From NCBI GenBank assembly GCA_903919145.1, contig CAIXGW010000004.1, positions 1 through 53,165 of the forward strand: 53,165 nucleotides of DNA, written 5' to 3'. The position numbers and the translations under genes are program-made. The notes under the pieces were generated by a model. It had not been told where the DNA came from and ran no database searches. It saw only the letters and a list, made by a program, of their open reading frames with translations. The DNA comes from an uncultured Myxococcales bacterium. Lineage in GTDB: Bacteria > Myxococcota_A > UBA9042. This document shows, piece after piece, positions 25,327-33,072 of this stretch (the stretch's first letter is position 1; every line of letters begins with the position of its first letter).

Positions 25327-25548
25327 ATGGCTAGCCGGCGAGAAATCCAGTTCACCATCGATGACAACGGCGAGGTCTCGATCCAGGTCCTTGGCGTCAA
25401 GGGCGAGGAGTGCGAGCGCCTGACCCGCGAAATCGAGTTGGCCCTGGGGGTGGTGAGCAGCCGCCAGCACACCAGCGAGTACTACGCGCAGGCAGAAACT
25501 GGCCTGACCGTGGGCAGCGGCGACGGCGACGGTTCGGCGGAGAGCTGA
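25327..25548 (+). CDS. DUF2997 family small protein
   Basis: This 73-residue protein has the DUF2997 pattern: an N-terminal strand (REIQFTIDDNGEVSIQV), the motif GVKGEEC with a conserved Cys followed by L-T, a helix (REIELALGVV), then EYY near the end. In cyanobacteria this family commonly lies next to Ycf35; its function is unknown. GAGG at 25317-25320 supports ATG 25327; a TTG at 25321 is possible. It precedes the next gene by three bases. Confidence 0.85.
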   Translation: MASRREIQFTIDDNGEVSIQVLGVKGEECERLTREIELALGVVSSRQHTSEYYAQAETGLTVGSGDGDGSAES

Positions 25549-25551
25549 GCC

Positions 25552-26343
25552 GTGAGCGAAGACGCCCCGCTGCAAGCATCAGAGCCCGAGCAGGCCTTGG
25601 AAGCCCGCGCCCACCACCTGCTGCAACAGCCGCTGGCATGGCCGCTGGCCAAGCGGGTGGGCAAGCGCAACGGCCGCTACCGCAAGCGCTTTGCCCTGTA
25701 CGACTACCTGTTTCGCAAAGACCACCTGTCGGTGTTTGCCGCCCACGACTTCCAGCCCGACCGCATTAGCGCCTGGGTGGTAGAGCGCAGCCAATTCAAA
25801 GAGACCTACGCCCGGCCGCGCCGCGACATGCGCGACTCTGAGCTGGACGACAAGACCACCGACGCCCTTGAAAATCCGATGCCGCAGTTCAACTTGCGCA
25901 ACATCGGCCGCTATGAGATGCACGTCGATGTCGAGGGCGGCCTGCACTGGGACAAGCTGCGCGGCATCGGCGGCGAGATCGACAACGCCGATCTGGATGA
26001 GATCCGCAGGGCCAAGCTGCCTGAGGTCGAGCCGGTGCAGATCTGGTCGGCCAACTACGTGGCGCGGCTGCGCGCCCAGCTGCGGCGCCTGGTACTGGAA
26101 GACCCGTGGGACATGAAGTACGGCCCCGAGGCCACCAGCACCCACAACGGCAACACCCGCGGATTTATTGTCGAAGGCACCCACCCCGATGACCAGCCCG
26201 GGGCGGACTTCTCGCCCAAGCTCATTCCGCGGCCCAAAGAATGGGCGGCGGCGCCCAAGGGCGACGGTGCGACAGAGCAGCCCTATGACATCGTCAGCGA
26301 CGCGCTGCGCTACGCTCAGACACCCGGAAAATTCGAGCTCTGA
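25552..26343 (+). CDS. Conserved-looking protein of unknown function in the Ycf46 cluster
   Basis: The start is GTG at 25552, three bases after the DUF2997 stop, suggesting coupling. The 263-residue protein has no signal peptide or membrane segment. It is rich in charged and aromatic residues, with a basic segment near residues 35-52 (KRVGKRNGRYRKRF) and clusters such as DYLFRKDHLSVF, NIGRYEMHVDVEGGLHWDKL, VEPVQIWSANYVARL and EDPWDMKYGPEA. I do not recognise the family. Its position at the end of the FHA-AAA-DUF1257-DUF2997 row suggests a partner or substrate of that module. Confidence 0.6.
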   Translation: MSEDAPLQASEPEQALEARAHHLLQQPLAWPLAKRVGKRNGRYRKRFALYDYLFRKDHLSVFAAHDFQPDRISAWVVERSQFKETYARPRRDMRDSELDDKTTDALENPMPQFNLRNIGRYEMHVDVEGGLHWDKLRGIGGEIDNADLDEIRRAKLPEVEPVQIWSANYVARLRAQLRRLVLEDPWDMKYGPEATSTHNGNTRGFIVEGTHPDDQPGADFSPKLIPRPKEWAAAPKGDGATEQPYDIVSDALRYAQTPGKFEL

Positions 26344-26367
26344 GCCCAAATCGCGCCGCCGCCCCCT

Positions 26368-26396
26368 TTGCCACCCCAGCCAGCGTGCTAGATTAT
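26368..26396 (+). promoter_or_regulatory. Candidate promoter for ppk1
   Basis: TTGCCA (26368-26373, five of six) and GATTAT (26391-26396, four of six) are separated by 17 bases and lie 34 bases before the ppk1 ATG, giving a leader of about 28 bases. It is one of the few AT-rich spots in the region. Confidence 0.4.
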
Positions 26397-26430
26397 TGGC
26401 AGGGAGCCCCGCGGCTCTGAGTGTTGTTGG

Positions 26431-28608
26431 ATGACGGATCTGGCCGCCTTTTCTGCCGACAGTAGCAAGCTGCCGGTCGTTGGACGCGAGGAGGGTCTGC
26501 CGTCAGCGCTGTTGGCTCAGCACTATCTCAACCGCGAATTGTCCAGGCTGGACTTCAATTTCCGCGTGCTGGCCCAAGCGACCGACCCCCAGGTACCGGT
26601 GCTGGAGCGGCTGCGCTTTGTGGCGATTGCCTCGTCCAACATGGATGAGTTTTTTGAGATCCGCGTCTCGCGCCTGCAGCAGCAGGTGGCCTATGGCCTG
26701 GCGGCCCGATCGCAGGATGGCAAGAACGCCGACGAGATCATGGAGTTGGTGGCCGAGCAAGCCCACCGGCTGGTAGATCAGCAATACCGCGTCCTCAACG
26801 ACCTGATTCTTCCGGAATTGCGCAACCACGGCATTGGGTTGCTGCAGGCCCACGAGTGGTCAAGCGAGCAGAGCGCCTGGGCCCGTCAGTACTTTACCAA
26901 CGATGTGCTGCCGGTGCTGACGCCGATTGGCCTGGACCCGGCCCACCCGTTTCCGCATGTGCAGAACAAGAACCTGGTGCTCATTGTGTCCTTGGATGGC
27001 GCCGACGCCTTTGGCCGCCGGTCCGGCATTGCGGTGGTGCAGCTGCCGCGCGCCCTGCCGCGGGTCCTCAAGATGCCCAGAGAGACCCAGCGCGACTTGC
27101 CGATCCAGCGGCCGTTCACCCTACTAAGCACCGTAGTTCAGCATTTTGTCGGCGACCTGTTTCCGGGAATGACTGTAGTGGGCTGCGTGGCGTTTCGGGT
27201 CACCCGCGACTCCGACCTGTTTGTGCCTGAGGAGGAGACGGACGACCTGCTGGAGGCGATGCGCGGCGAGCTGAGCCGGCGCAACGACGGCGACGCGGTG
27301 CGGCTGGAGGTAGGCGGCACCTGCACGCCGGAGATGGCGCGGTTCTTGCTCGCCCAGTTTGAGCTGCAGGAAGCCGACCTGTATCGCTGCCCCGGCCCGG
27401 TGAACCTGTACCGCCTGGGTGCGCTGGTCGATCTGGCCGATGCCCCGCAGCTGCGCTACCCCACCTTTGTGCCGCGGGTGCCGCCTGTGCTGCAGGGCAA
27501 GCTGGCCGAGGGCAAGAACTCTGACAGCAAGCCCGTTGATGGCAAGAGCTCGATTCTGCAGGTGTTGCGTCAAGGCCCGGTGCTGCTGCACCACCCCTAT
27601 GACTCGGGCATGCCGGTGGTCGAGCTGGTGCGCCAAGCTGCCCGCGATCCCGACGTGCTGGCGATCAAGCAGACTTTGTACCGCACCGGAGCGTCGTCGC
27701 CCTTTGTCCAGGCGCTGATTGAGGCAGCGCGCCACGGCAAGGATGTGACCGCCATCGTAGAGCTGCGCGCGCGTTTTGACGAAGCGGCCAACATCGGCCT
27801 GGCCACCGAGCTGCAAGAGGCCGGCGCCAACGTGGTCTACGGCGTGGTCGGCCACAAGACCCACGCCAAGCTGATCCTGATTGTCCGGCGCGAGCACGGT
27901 CAGCTGCGCCGCTACGTCCACCTGGGCACCGGCAACTACCACCCGCTGGCCGCCAAGTCCTACACCGACATTGGCCTGATGACCTCTGACCCAGTGCTGG
28001 CCGAGGACGTGCACCAGGTTTTTCAGTCTTTGACCGGTCTTGGCGCGGCCAGGCAGCTGCAGAAGCTGTGGCAGTCGCCGTTCACCCTGCAGCAAAAGCT
28101 CATTGAAGGCATCTTGGCGGAAGCCGCGGCCGCCACAGCAGGCCAACCGGCCCGGATCATGGCCAAGATGAACGCGCTGACCGAGCCGCATGTCATCGCA
28201 GCTCTCTATCGCGCCTCTCAGGCTGGGGTGGAGATCGATCTGATCGTCCGCGGCATCTGCACGCTGCGGCCCGGGGTGGCTGGCCTTTCTGAGCGCATCC
28301 GCGTCCGGTCGATCGTGGGGCGCTACCTGGAGCACGCGCGGGTGTGGTCGTTTGGCAGCCAGGACCGCTTGTACTGCGCCAGCGCCGACTGGATGGAGCG
28401 CAACCTGCACCGCCGCGTCGAGGTGGCCTTTCCGATAGAAGACCCAGAGCTGGCGCGGCGCGTGCGGGTCGAGTGCCTGGAGGCGCCGCTGCGAGACAGT
28501 GCCGGCAGCTGGGAGCTGGGAGCCGACGGCCGCTGGACTGCCCTGCGCGACGGCGCCCGGACGCCGCTGTTCTCTGTGCAAGAAGCCCTGATGGCGGGTC
28601 TGGGCTAG
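26431..28608 (+). CDS. ppk1: Polyphosphate kinase 1
   Basis: PPK1 reversibly polymerises the gamma-phosphate of ATP into polyphosphate. The 725-residue protein has the standard order: N-terminal domain (NRELSRLDFN to NMDEFFEIR), head domain, and two PLD-like catalytic domains. It contains the LLHHPYDS motif, KQTLYRTG, the autophosphorylated His in GHKTHAKL (about residues 474-481) and the second conserved His in GRYLEHARVWSF (about 630-641). GTGNYHP is also present. Length is typical. The start ATG at 26431 has only a weak ribosome binding site. It converges with ppx, which would degrade the product. No PhoU or phosphate transport genes are in the window. Confidence 0.96.
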   Translation: MTDLAAFSADSSKLPVVGREEGLPSALLAQHYLNRELSRLDFNFRVLAQATDPQVPVLERLRFVAIASSNMDEFFEIRVSRLQQQVAYGLAARSQDGKNADEIMELVAEQAHRLVDQQYRVLNDLILPELRNHGIGLLQAHEWSSEQSAWARQYFTNDVLPVLTPIGLDPAHPFPHVQNKNLVLIVSLDGADAFGRRSGIAVVQLPRALPRVLKMPRETQRDLPIQRPFTLLSTVVQHFVGDLFPGMTVVGCVAFRVTRDSDLFVPEEETDDLLEAMRGELSRRNDGDAVRLEVGGTCTPEMARFLLAQFELQEADLYRCPGPVNLYRLGALVDLADAPQLRYPTFVPRVPPVLQGKLAEGKNSDSKPVDGKSSILQVLRQGPVLLHHPYDSGMPVVELVRQAARDPDVLAIKQTLYRTGASSPFVQALIEAARHGKDVTAIVELRARFDEAANIGLATELQEAGANVVYGVVGHKTHAKLILIVRREHGQLRRYVHLGTGNYHPLAAKSYTDIGLMTSDPVLAEDVHQVFQSLTGLGAARQLQKLWQSPFTLQQKLIEGILAEAAAATAGQPARIMAKMNALTEPHVIAALYRASQAGVEIDLIVRGICTLRPGVAGLSERIRVRSIVGRYLEHARVWSFGSQDRLYCASADWMERNLHRRVEVAFPIEDPELARRVRVECLEAPLRDSAGSWELGADGRWTALRDGARTPLFSVQEALMAGLG

Positions 28609-28643
28609 CTGGCCAACCCCAGTGATCTGAAAGGTTTCTTTAG

Positions 28644-30173
28644 CTATTTCTCAGAGTTTTCTGGCGATGGCTCAGCTCGGGCGGCGCGCACAGCCAGGAT
28701 CAGGCCCAGGACCGCCAGCTCGTCGCGCTCTCTTTCCAGGTCGGCAACCAGCAGCGGGTGCTCATCTAGCCAGCGCTGGGGGCCGCGCAAGGTCAGGGTC
28801 TGCCTGTCGAGCTCCAAGGTCAGCGCCGGCAGAGGACGCGAGGTGCGCGAGCGGTTGAGCAAGACCGCCAGCCGCAGCAGAATGGCCAGCCGCAGCGTCA
28901 TCTCTGAGCGCAGCGGCGGCACATCGCGAAACAGCGCTGCCAGCTTGCGGCGGTGCACGCGGATCAGCTCGGCCACGGCGGCTTGCTCGTCGCGAGAGAA
29001 ACCCGGCATGTCGCAATTGGCCACCAGGTAGGCGCCGTGCTTGTGGTAGCCGCTCCAGGCCACAGCCAAGCCGACTTCATGTAACCGCGCTGCCCAGCTG
29101 AGCAATTGCCGCGGCTGCTCGCCGGTCAGGTGCCAGGCCGGTGCCACCTGCTTGAGCAGGCCTATCGCCGTGCGCTCCACGCGGGCCGCCTGCTCCAGGT
29201 CGGCGTGCCAGCGGCTGGCAATGGCGGCAATGGTGCGGTCGCGCAAATCCTCATGGCGGATGCGGCCCAGCAGGTCGTACAGCACGCCCTCGCGCAGCGC
29301 GCCACCGGCCACGTCGAGCTTTTGGATCTGCAGCGTCTCAAACAGGGCGCTCAGAATCGCCACACCCGCCGGAAACACCGCGGTGCGGTCTGGGCGCAGT
29401 CCCGGCAGGTTGAGCTTGGCCACGCGACCGCTCTGCAACAGGGCCTTTTTGACCTTCTCCAGCCCGGCGGCGGTGATCGCTTTGCCCCAGCCGTTGTCGC
29501 GCACCACCTGGGCCACCGCCTCAATCGTCCCAGAGGAACCCACCGCCGTGTCCCAGCCGACGCGGCGGTAGCGGCGCTCAATGGGCTGCAGCTCTAGCTG
29601 GGCGGCGGTCTCGGCAGCGCGGAAGTGCTCTTTCTTGATCTCGCCGTCGCCAAAAAACTGTTGGGTGTAGCTGACGCAGCCCATGTCGAGGCTGTCGACC
29701 AGCACCGGCTCATAGCGCTCGCCGATGATGCACTCGGTCGAGCCGCCGCCGATGTCGACCACCAGCCGCGGGCCAGGCTCGTCAGCCACAGAGTGGGCTA
29801 CCCCCAGGTACACCAGCCGAGCTTCTTCTCGCCCAGAGACAATCTCGATCGGGTGACCCAGCTGTCGGCGGGCGCGCTCCAAAAAGTCGTCGGAATTCTT
29901 GGCCTTGCGCAACGTGCTGGTACCCACCGCACGCACCGCTCCGGGGGCAAGGTCGCGCAGGCGCTGGCCAAACAGCTCCAAAGCCGCCAGCGCGCGCGCC
30001 TGAGCGTCCTCTGCCAGGCGCTGGTCTGGACCCAGGCCCGCCGCCAGCCTCACACTTTCGCGAAGCCGATCAACTACTTGCAGCTCGCCATGCACCACCC
30101 GGGCAATGACCAAGTGAAAACTGTTGGAGCCCAAATCCACGGCTCCCAGCGTGTCAAATGCAACTTCAGCCAT
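28644..30173 (-). CDS. ppx: Exopolyphosphatase / pppGpp phosphohydrolase (Ppx/GppA family)
   Basis: This family removes terminal phosphate from polyphosphate and may convert pppGpp to ppGpp. The 509-residue protein has the ASKHA motifs AVDLGSNSFHLV (phosphate 1), GTSTLRKAKN, the catalytic Glu region SGREEARLVYLGV, the VVDIGGGSTE phosphate 2 motif, GSSGTIEA, and the C-terminal HD-like helical domain (LHEVGLAVAWSGYHKHGAYL). The length, over 500 residues, is that of the E. coli type Ppx. The start is ATG 30173, with GAGAGG seven bases before; a TTG at 30179 is less likely. It faces ppk1 tail to tail and is divergent from apaH with 63 bases between. Confidence 0.93.
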   Translation of the reverse strand: MAEVAFDTLGAVDLGSNSFHLVIARVVHGELQVVDRLRESVRLAAGLGPDQRLAEDAQARALAALELFGQRLRDLAPGAVRAVGTSTLRKAKNSDDFLERARRQLGHPIEIVSGREEARLVYLGVAHSVADEPGPRLVVDIGGGSTECIIGERYEPVLVDSLDMGCVSYTQQFFGDGEIKKEHFRAAETAAQLELQPIERRYRRVGWDTAVGSSGTIEAVAQVVRDNGWGKAITAAGLEKVKKALLQSGRVAKLNLPGLRPDRTAVFPAGVAILSALFETLQIQKLDVAGGALREGVLYDLLGRIRHEDLRDRTIAAIASRWHADLEQAARVERTAIGLLKQVAPAWHLTGEQPRQLLSWAARLHEVGLAVAWSGYHKHGAYLVANCDMPGFSRDEQAAVAELIRVHRRKLAALFRDVPPLRSEMTLRLAILLRLAVLLNRSRTSRPLPALTLELDRQTLTLRGPQRWLDEHPLLVADLERERDELAVLGLILAVRAARAEPSPENSEK

Positions 30174-30236
30174 GGACAAACCTCTCGGCGCAGTCTACAC
30201 CCCTCTGAGCGCGGCGACACGCATGCGGGGCGGGCA

Positions 30237-31049
30237 ATGGCGACTTGGGCCATCGGCGACATTCAGGGCTGCTTTGAGCCGCTGCAGCGTTTGCTCAAGG
30301 CGATTTCCTTTGACCCTGCCGCCGACCAGCTGTGGCTGGCTGGGGATCTGGTCAACCGCGGTCCCGATTCGCTGGGCGTGCTGCGCTGGGCAGTCGACCT
30401 CGACCAGCGTTTTCCCGGGCAGCTGGTCGCCGTGCTGGGCAACCACGACCTGCACCTGCTGTGCCGCGCCGAGGGGCTGGCCGCAGCCAAGCGCCGCGAT
30501 ACCCTGGACCCCGTGCTGGCCGCCCCTGACCGCGAATTGCTGCTCGGCTGGCTGCGCCGCCAGCCCTTGGTCCATCAGCAAGCGATCGCCGGCTTGGGCC
30601 CGGTCACCCTGCTCCACGCCGGAATCCTGCCGCCGTGGCACCTGGGCTGGGTGCTGCAGCAGGCCCACTACGCCGAGGCCCTGCTGCGATCGCCGCGCCG
30701 CCGCGAGCTGCTGAAGGTGATGGTCGATCCGGGCCAGGCTGTGCCAATGGCCGTGCGGGTGGCCGCCGAATTCACCGGGGTGGTCACGCGGCTGCGCTGC
30801 GTCGATCGCCACGGCAAGCCGCTGCACGAATTTTCTGGGCCGCTAGAGCAGATCCCCGCTGGCGCCCACGCGTGGTTTGACGCCCCCGACCGCGCCAGCC
30901 GCGGCCAGTGGATGGTGTTTGGCCACTGGGCGGCGCTGGGGATGCGCCAGGGGCCAGACTGGATCGCCACCGACGCGGGCTGTGTGTGGGGGCAATCGCT
31001 GGCGGCCGTGCGGCTGGAAGACCGGCATATCGTGCAGGTGCCAGCCTGA
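30237..31049 (+). CDS. apaH: Symmetrical bis(5'-nucleosyl)-tetraphosphatase
   Basis: ApaH hydrolyses Ap4A to two ADP and in bacteria also removes Np4 caps from RNA. The 270-residue protein has the metallophosphatase motifs GDIQGC (6-11), GDLVNRGPDS (36-45), GNHDLH (66-71), the HAGILPPW motif and the C-terminal FGHWAALG, matching family order and length. The frame is open far upstream over ppx, but ATG 30237 gives MATWAIGDIQGC, the family's standard beginning. It is divergently arranged with ppx in a short intergenic space that probably holds both promoters. Its presence beside ppk/ppx groups nucleotide and polyphosphate stress functions. Confidence 0.95.
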   Translation: MATWAIGDIQGCFEPLQRLLKAISFDPAADQLWLAGDLVNRGPDSLGVLRWAVDLDQRFPGQLVAVLGNHDLHLLCRAEGLAAAKRRDTLDPVLAAPDRELLLGWLRRQPLVHQQAIAGLGPVTLLHAGILPPWHLGWVLQQAHYAEALLRSPRRRELLKVMVDPGQAVPMAVRVAAEFTGVVTRLRCVDRHGKPLHEFSGPLEQIPAGAHAWFDAPDRASRGQWMVFGHWAALGMRQGPDWIATDAGCVWGQSLAAVRLEDRHIVQVPA

Positions 31050-31158
31050 GTTAGGGCGCGTGTCAAGATAACTCGACAAGACCTCTCGCGGAGCGGTGCG
31101 ACGAACCCGATAGGGGGCGCGCACTTGCGACCCACCCAGCAAGCAAATGGGAACGGGG

Positions 31159-31176
31159 AAAATCGACTAGATTTTT
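31159..31176 (+). terminator. Weak candidate terminator after apaH
   Basis: AAAATC (31159-31164) pairs with GATTTT (31170-31175) around a five-base loop, and the second arm ends in a T-rich run. It lies 110 bases after apaH, in the 242-base space facing sixA, where I see no gene. The stem is short and AT-only at one end. Confidence 0.25.
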
Positions 31177-31291
31177 CACGGGCCCTTAGGCTGGCTGGCT
31201 CGCCAAGCTCTAGGGTCCACAGCCCGCAACTATGGGATCGATCGCTGGCCTTCAGCAGGCGCCGGCGGCACTTGGCAGCGAATTGGCGCGG

Positions 31292-31795
31292 CTACTCGGT
31301 GCGGCCCAGGCGCCTCAGCACCTTGGGCTCAAAGACGCCTGCCAGCTTGGCCAATTCTTGGCCCGTGCGCAGCTGCAGCACGACCAGCCCGGCTTTTTTC
31401 AGCGCAGTCACCGGCGCCGCCAGGCCCAGCAGCGAGGCGGTGATGCGGTCCACGTCTGGCGAGTGGCCAATCAACAGCACGCCGTCATCCGGCAGGCGCC
31501 GCAGCCCGGCGACCAGCTCGCTGAAGTCGGCCCCTGGAGCCAGGCCACCGTGGGTCTCTAGAGAAAACCGCGGCACGCCCAGCACTTCTGAGGCCAGCTG
31601 CGCGGTCTGGGTGCAGCGCAGATAGGGGCTGGTGACCACCCGATCGACCACGGCGCCAAAGGAAATCAGCCCCTGCAGCGCGGCGCGGGTGCGCTCTACG
31701 CCCTCGGCGGTAAGGGGCCGATCGGCGTCGTCGGCTGGCGCGCCCGGGTCAGCACTGTCAATGGCAATGCCGTGTCGCATGACGTATAGACGCAT
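31292..31795 (-). CDS. sixA: SixA-like phosphohistidine phosphatase
   Basis: The 167-residue protein belongs to the histidine phosphatase (RHG) superfamily. It begins MRLYVMRHG with the catalytic His8, has the second-half DRPLTAEG motif, the conserved SPYLRCTQTA segment and the IGHSPDV motif with the second catalytic His. The size and early RHG match SixA, which dephosphorylates phosphohistidine on HPr-like or phosphorelay proteins. GAGG five bases upstream supports ATG 31795 over the longer frame from 31837. SixA genes often neighbour CHAD genes, as here, with the two divergent across 317 bases. Confidence 0.9.
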   Translation of the reverse strand: MRLYVMRHGIAIDSADPGAPADDADRPLTAEGVERTRAALQGLISFGAVVDRVVTSPYLRCTQTAQLASEVLGVPRFSLETHGGLAPGADFSELVAGLRRLPDDGVLLIGHSPDVDRITASLLGLAAPVTALKKAGLVVLQLRTGQELAKLAGVFEPKVLRRLGRTE

Positions 31796-32112
31796 CGGAG
31801 CCTCATGCCCACGGAGTGAGCGGGCCGAGAATCGCAAATCTACGCCAGAGGATCAACGGTCTTGCGGCCCGAAAGCCCCGGTCCTCTGCCCAGACCGTCA
31901 ATAATCTGGATCCGGGCCACCGGGCGGCGGTCCGCCGGGTCCTGAACCGCGCCGATGAGGCCCCATCTGGCGCCCCAAGGGCCCGGGCGACCGGCCGACG
32001 GCCAGCCTTGGGCCCCGCACTTTGACAGCTGGCGCTGGGCAGCGGACGACCGGGCTCGGCACAGGTGCGGATTTCCTTGCGTTTGCCGATGGCACTCCTA
32101 TGCTGAGAGAGC
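31796..32112. other. 317-base space between divergent sixA and CHAD genes
   Basis: No gene is supported here. It holds the two interleaved inverted repeats listed separately (31846-31898), a CGGCG/CGCCG hairpin near 31924-31938, and CCCAAGG/CCTTGGG (31974-31980 with 32006-32012). It probably contains the promoters of both genes, but no consensus pair is convincing. Confidence 0.4.
31846..31898 (+). other. Interleaved inverted repeats with pseudoknot geometry
   Basis: CAGAGGA (31846-31852) pairs with TCCTCTG (31882-31888), and ACGGTCT (31856-31862) pairs with AGACCGT (31892-31898). Each helix has seven perfect pairs and they interleave, with connecting loops of 3, 19 and 3 bases. That is the layout of an H-type pseudoknot, on either strand. 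It lies about 215 bases before the CHAD start and about 50 bases before the sixA start on the other strand. No known class was recognised. Confidence 0.35.
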
Positions 32113-33072
32113 ATGGCTTCCGACCTTCCAGCTCTTGCCCTGGCGTCTGCCGACTGGTACGGCAGCTCGGCGCCGCGTTTGGCTCCGGCCATCAGCCTGC
32201 AAGAATGCATTGTGCAAGCCTTTTATCAGCAAAGCGCCTTGGCGGCGCGGCTGGGCCAGCGCATCGCCGCCGAGCCGGCCCAGGCCATCCACGCCATGCG
32301 CCGGTTGCTGCGGCGATCGCGCGCCCTGCTGCGGCTGACGGCGGCGGCCCTGAGCGACGCTGATCGGCAGGCTTGGCTAGCCCAGCTCGGCGAGGCCTCG
32401 CGCCAGCTGGGCCGCCACCGCGATGCCGAGATCCTGCCCGACGCCCTGCTGCTGCTGCCAGAGGATGCCCGCACCGCCGCGGCGCCGCTGGGGCAGCTCC
32501 TCATTCAGCAGAGAGAGTTGGCGCGTCAGGACCCCAGCGTGGCGCCCGCCGTCCAGGCCGCGGCCCTGGCCATGGCCGAAGTCGCCGCCCAGCTGCCAGC
32601 GGCCCTGCAGGACTTGGCTGCCGACCATCTGGCCCAGGGTGTGGCCGCCGCCTTTGACCGCGTCGCTGACTGCGCCAAGCAGGCCTGCAAGCACCCGCGA
32701 CCTCAAGCCATCCACGATCTGCGCAAACGCGCCAAGGATCTGCGCTACATGCTGGAGTGGCTGGGCAGCGCAAGCGACGAGCCAAAGCTGCGGCGGGTGG
32801 CCAAGGCTGTGCGCGACCTGGGCCAGGTGGCCGACCTGCTGGTGCTGCACGCCTGGATCAAAGAAGCGGCGCGCCGCCATCCAGACGCCGACCACGGCGC
32901 GCTGGTCCAAGCGCTGCGCAGTCGCAAGGCCGAGCTGGCCCGCCGCAGCCTGCGCGACACCCGCGATCTGGCCCCCGCCCATCCCAAGCGCCGGGCGCGG
33001 GCGCTGGTGCGGGCCTTCCTCAAGGCGCTGCCGCTCTCAGCTGAGCATCTGCAGGGGCAAGCGCAGCCGTGA
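32113..33072 (+). CDS. CHAD domain protein
   Basis: CHAD domains are conserved histidine alpha-helical domains that bind polyphosphate granules. This 319-residue protein shows two copies of the characteristic His/Arg/Lys helix: IHAMRRLLRRSRALLRL near residues 56-72 and IHDLRKRAKDLRYMLEW near 199-215, each starting with the conserved His and lined with basic residues that form the anion-binding channel. No CYTH or other enzyme domain is fused. Its location beside sixA, ppx and ppk1 fits a polyphosphate role. Its last 36 bases overlap the end of the convergent radical SAM gene. Confidence 0.9.
   Translation: MASDLPALALASADWYGSSAPRLAPAISLQECIVQAFYQQSALAARLGQRIAAEPAQAIHAMRRLLRRSRALLRLTAAALSDADRQAWLAQLGEASRQLGRHRDAEILPDALLLLPEDARTAAAPLGQLLIQQRELARQDPSVAPAVQAAALAMAEVAAQLPAALQDLAADHLAQGVAAAFDRVADCAKQACKHPRPQAIHDLRKRAKDLRYMLEWLGSASDEPKLRRVAKAVRDLGQVADLLVLHAWIKEAARRHPDADHGALVQALRSRKAELARRSLRDTRDLAPAHPKRRARALVRAFLKALPLSAEHLQGQAQP

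Noticed and set aside
27124..28581. A 485-codon minus-strand frame within ppk1
   Set aside because: It is antisense to conserved catalytic motifs of ppk1 and has no start signal.
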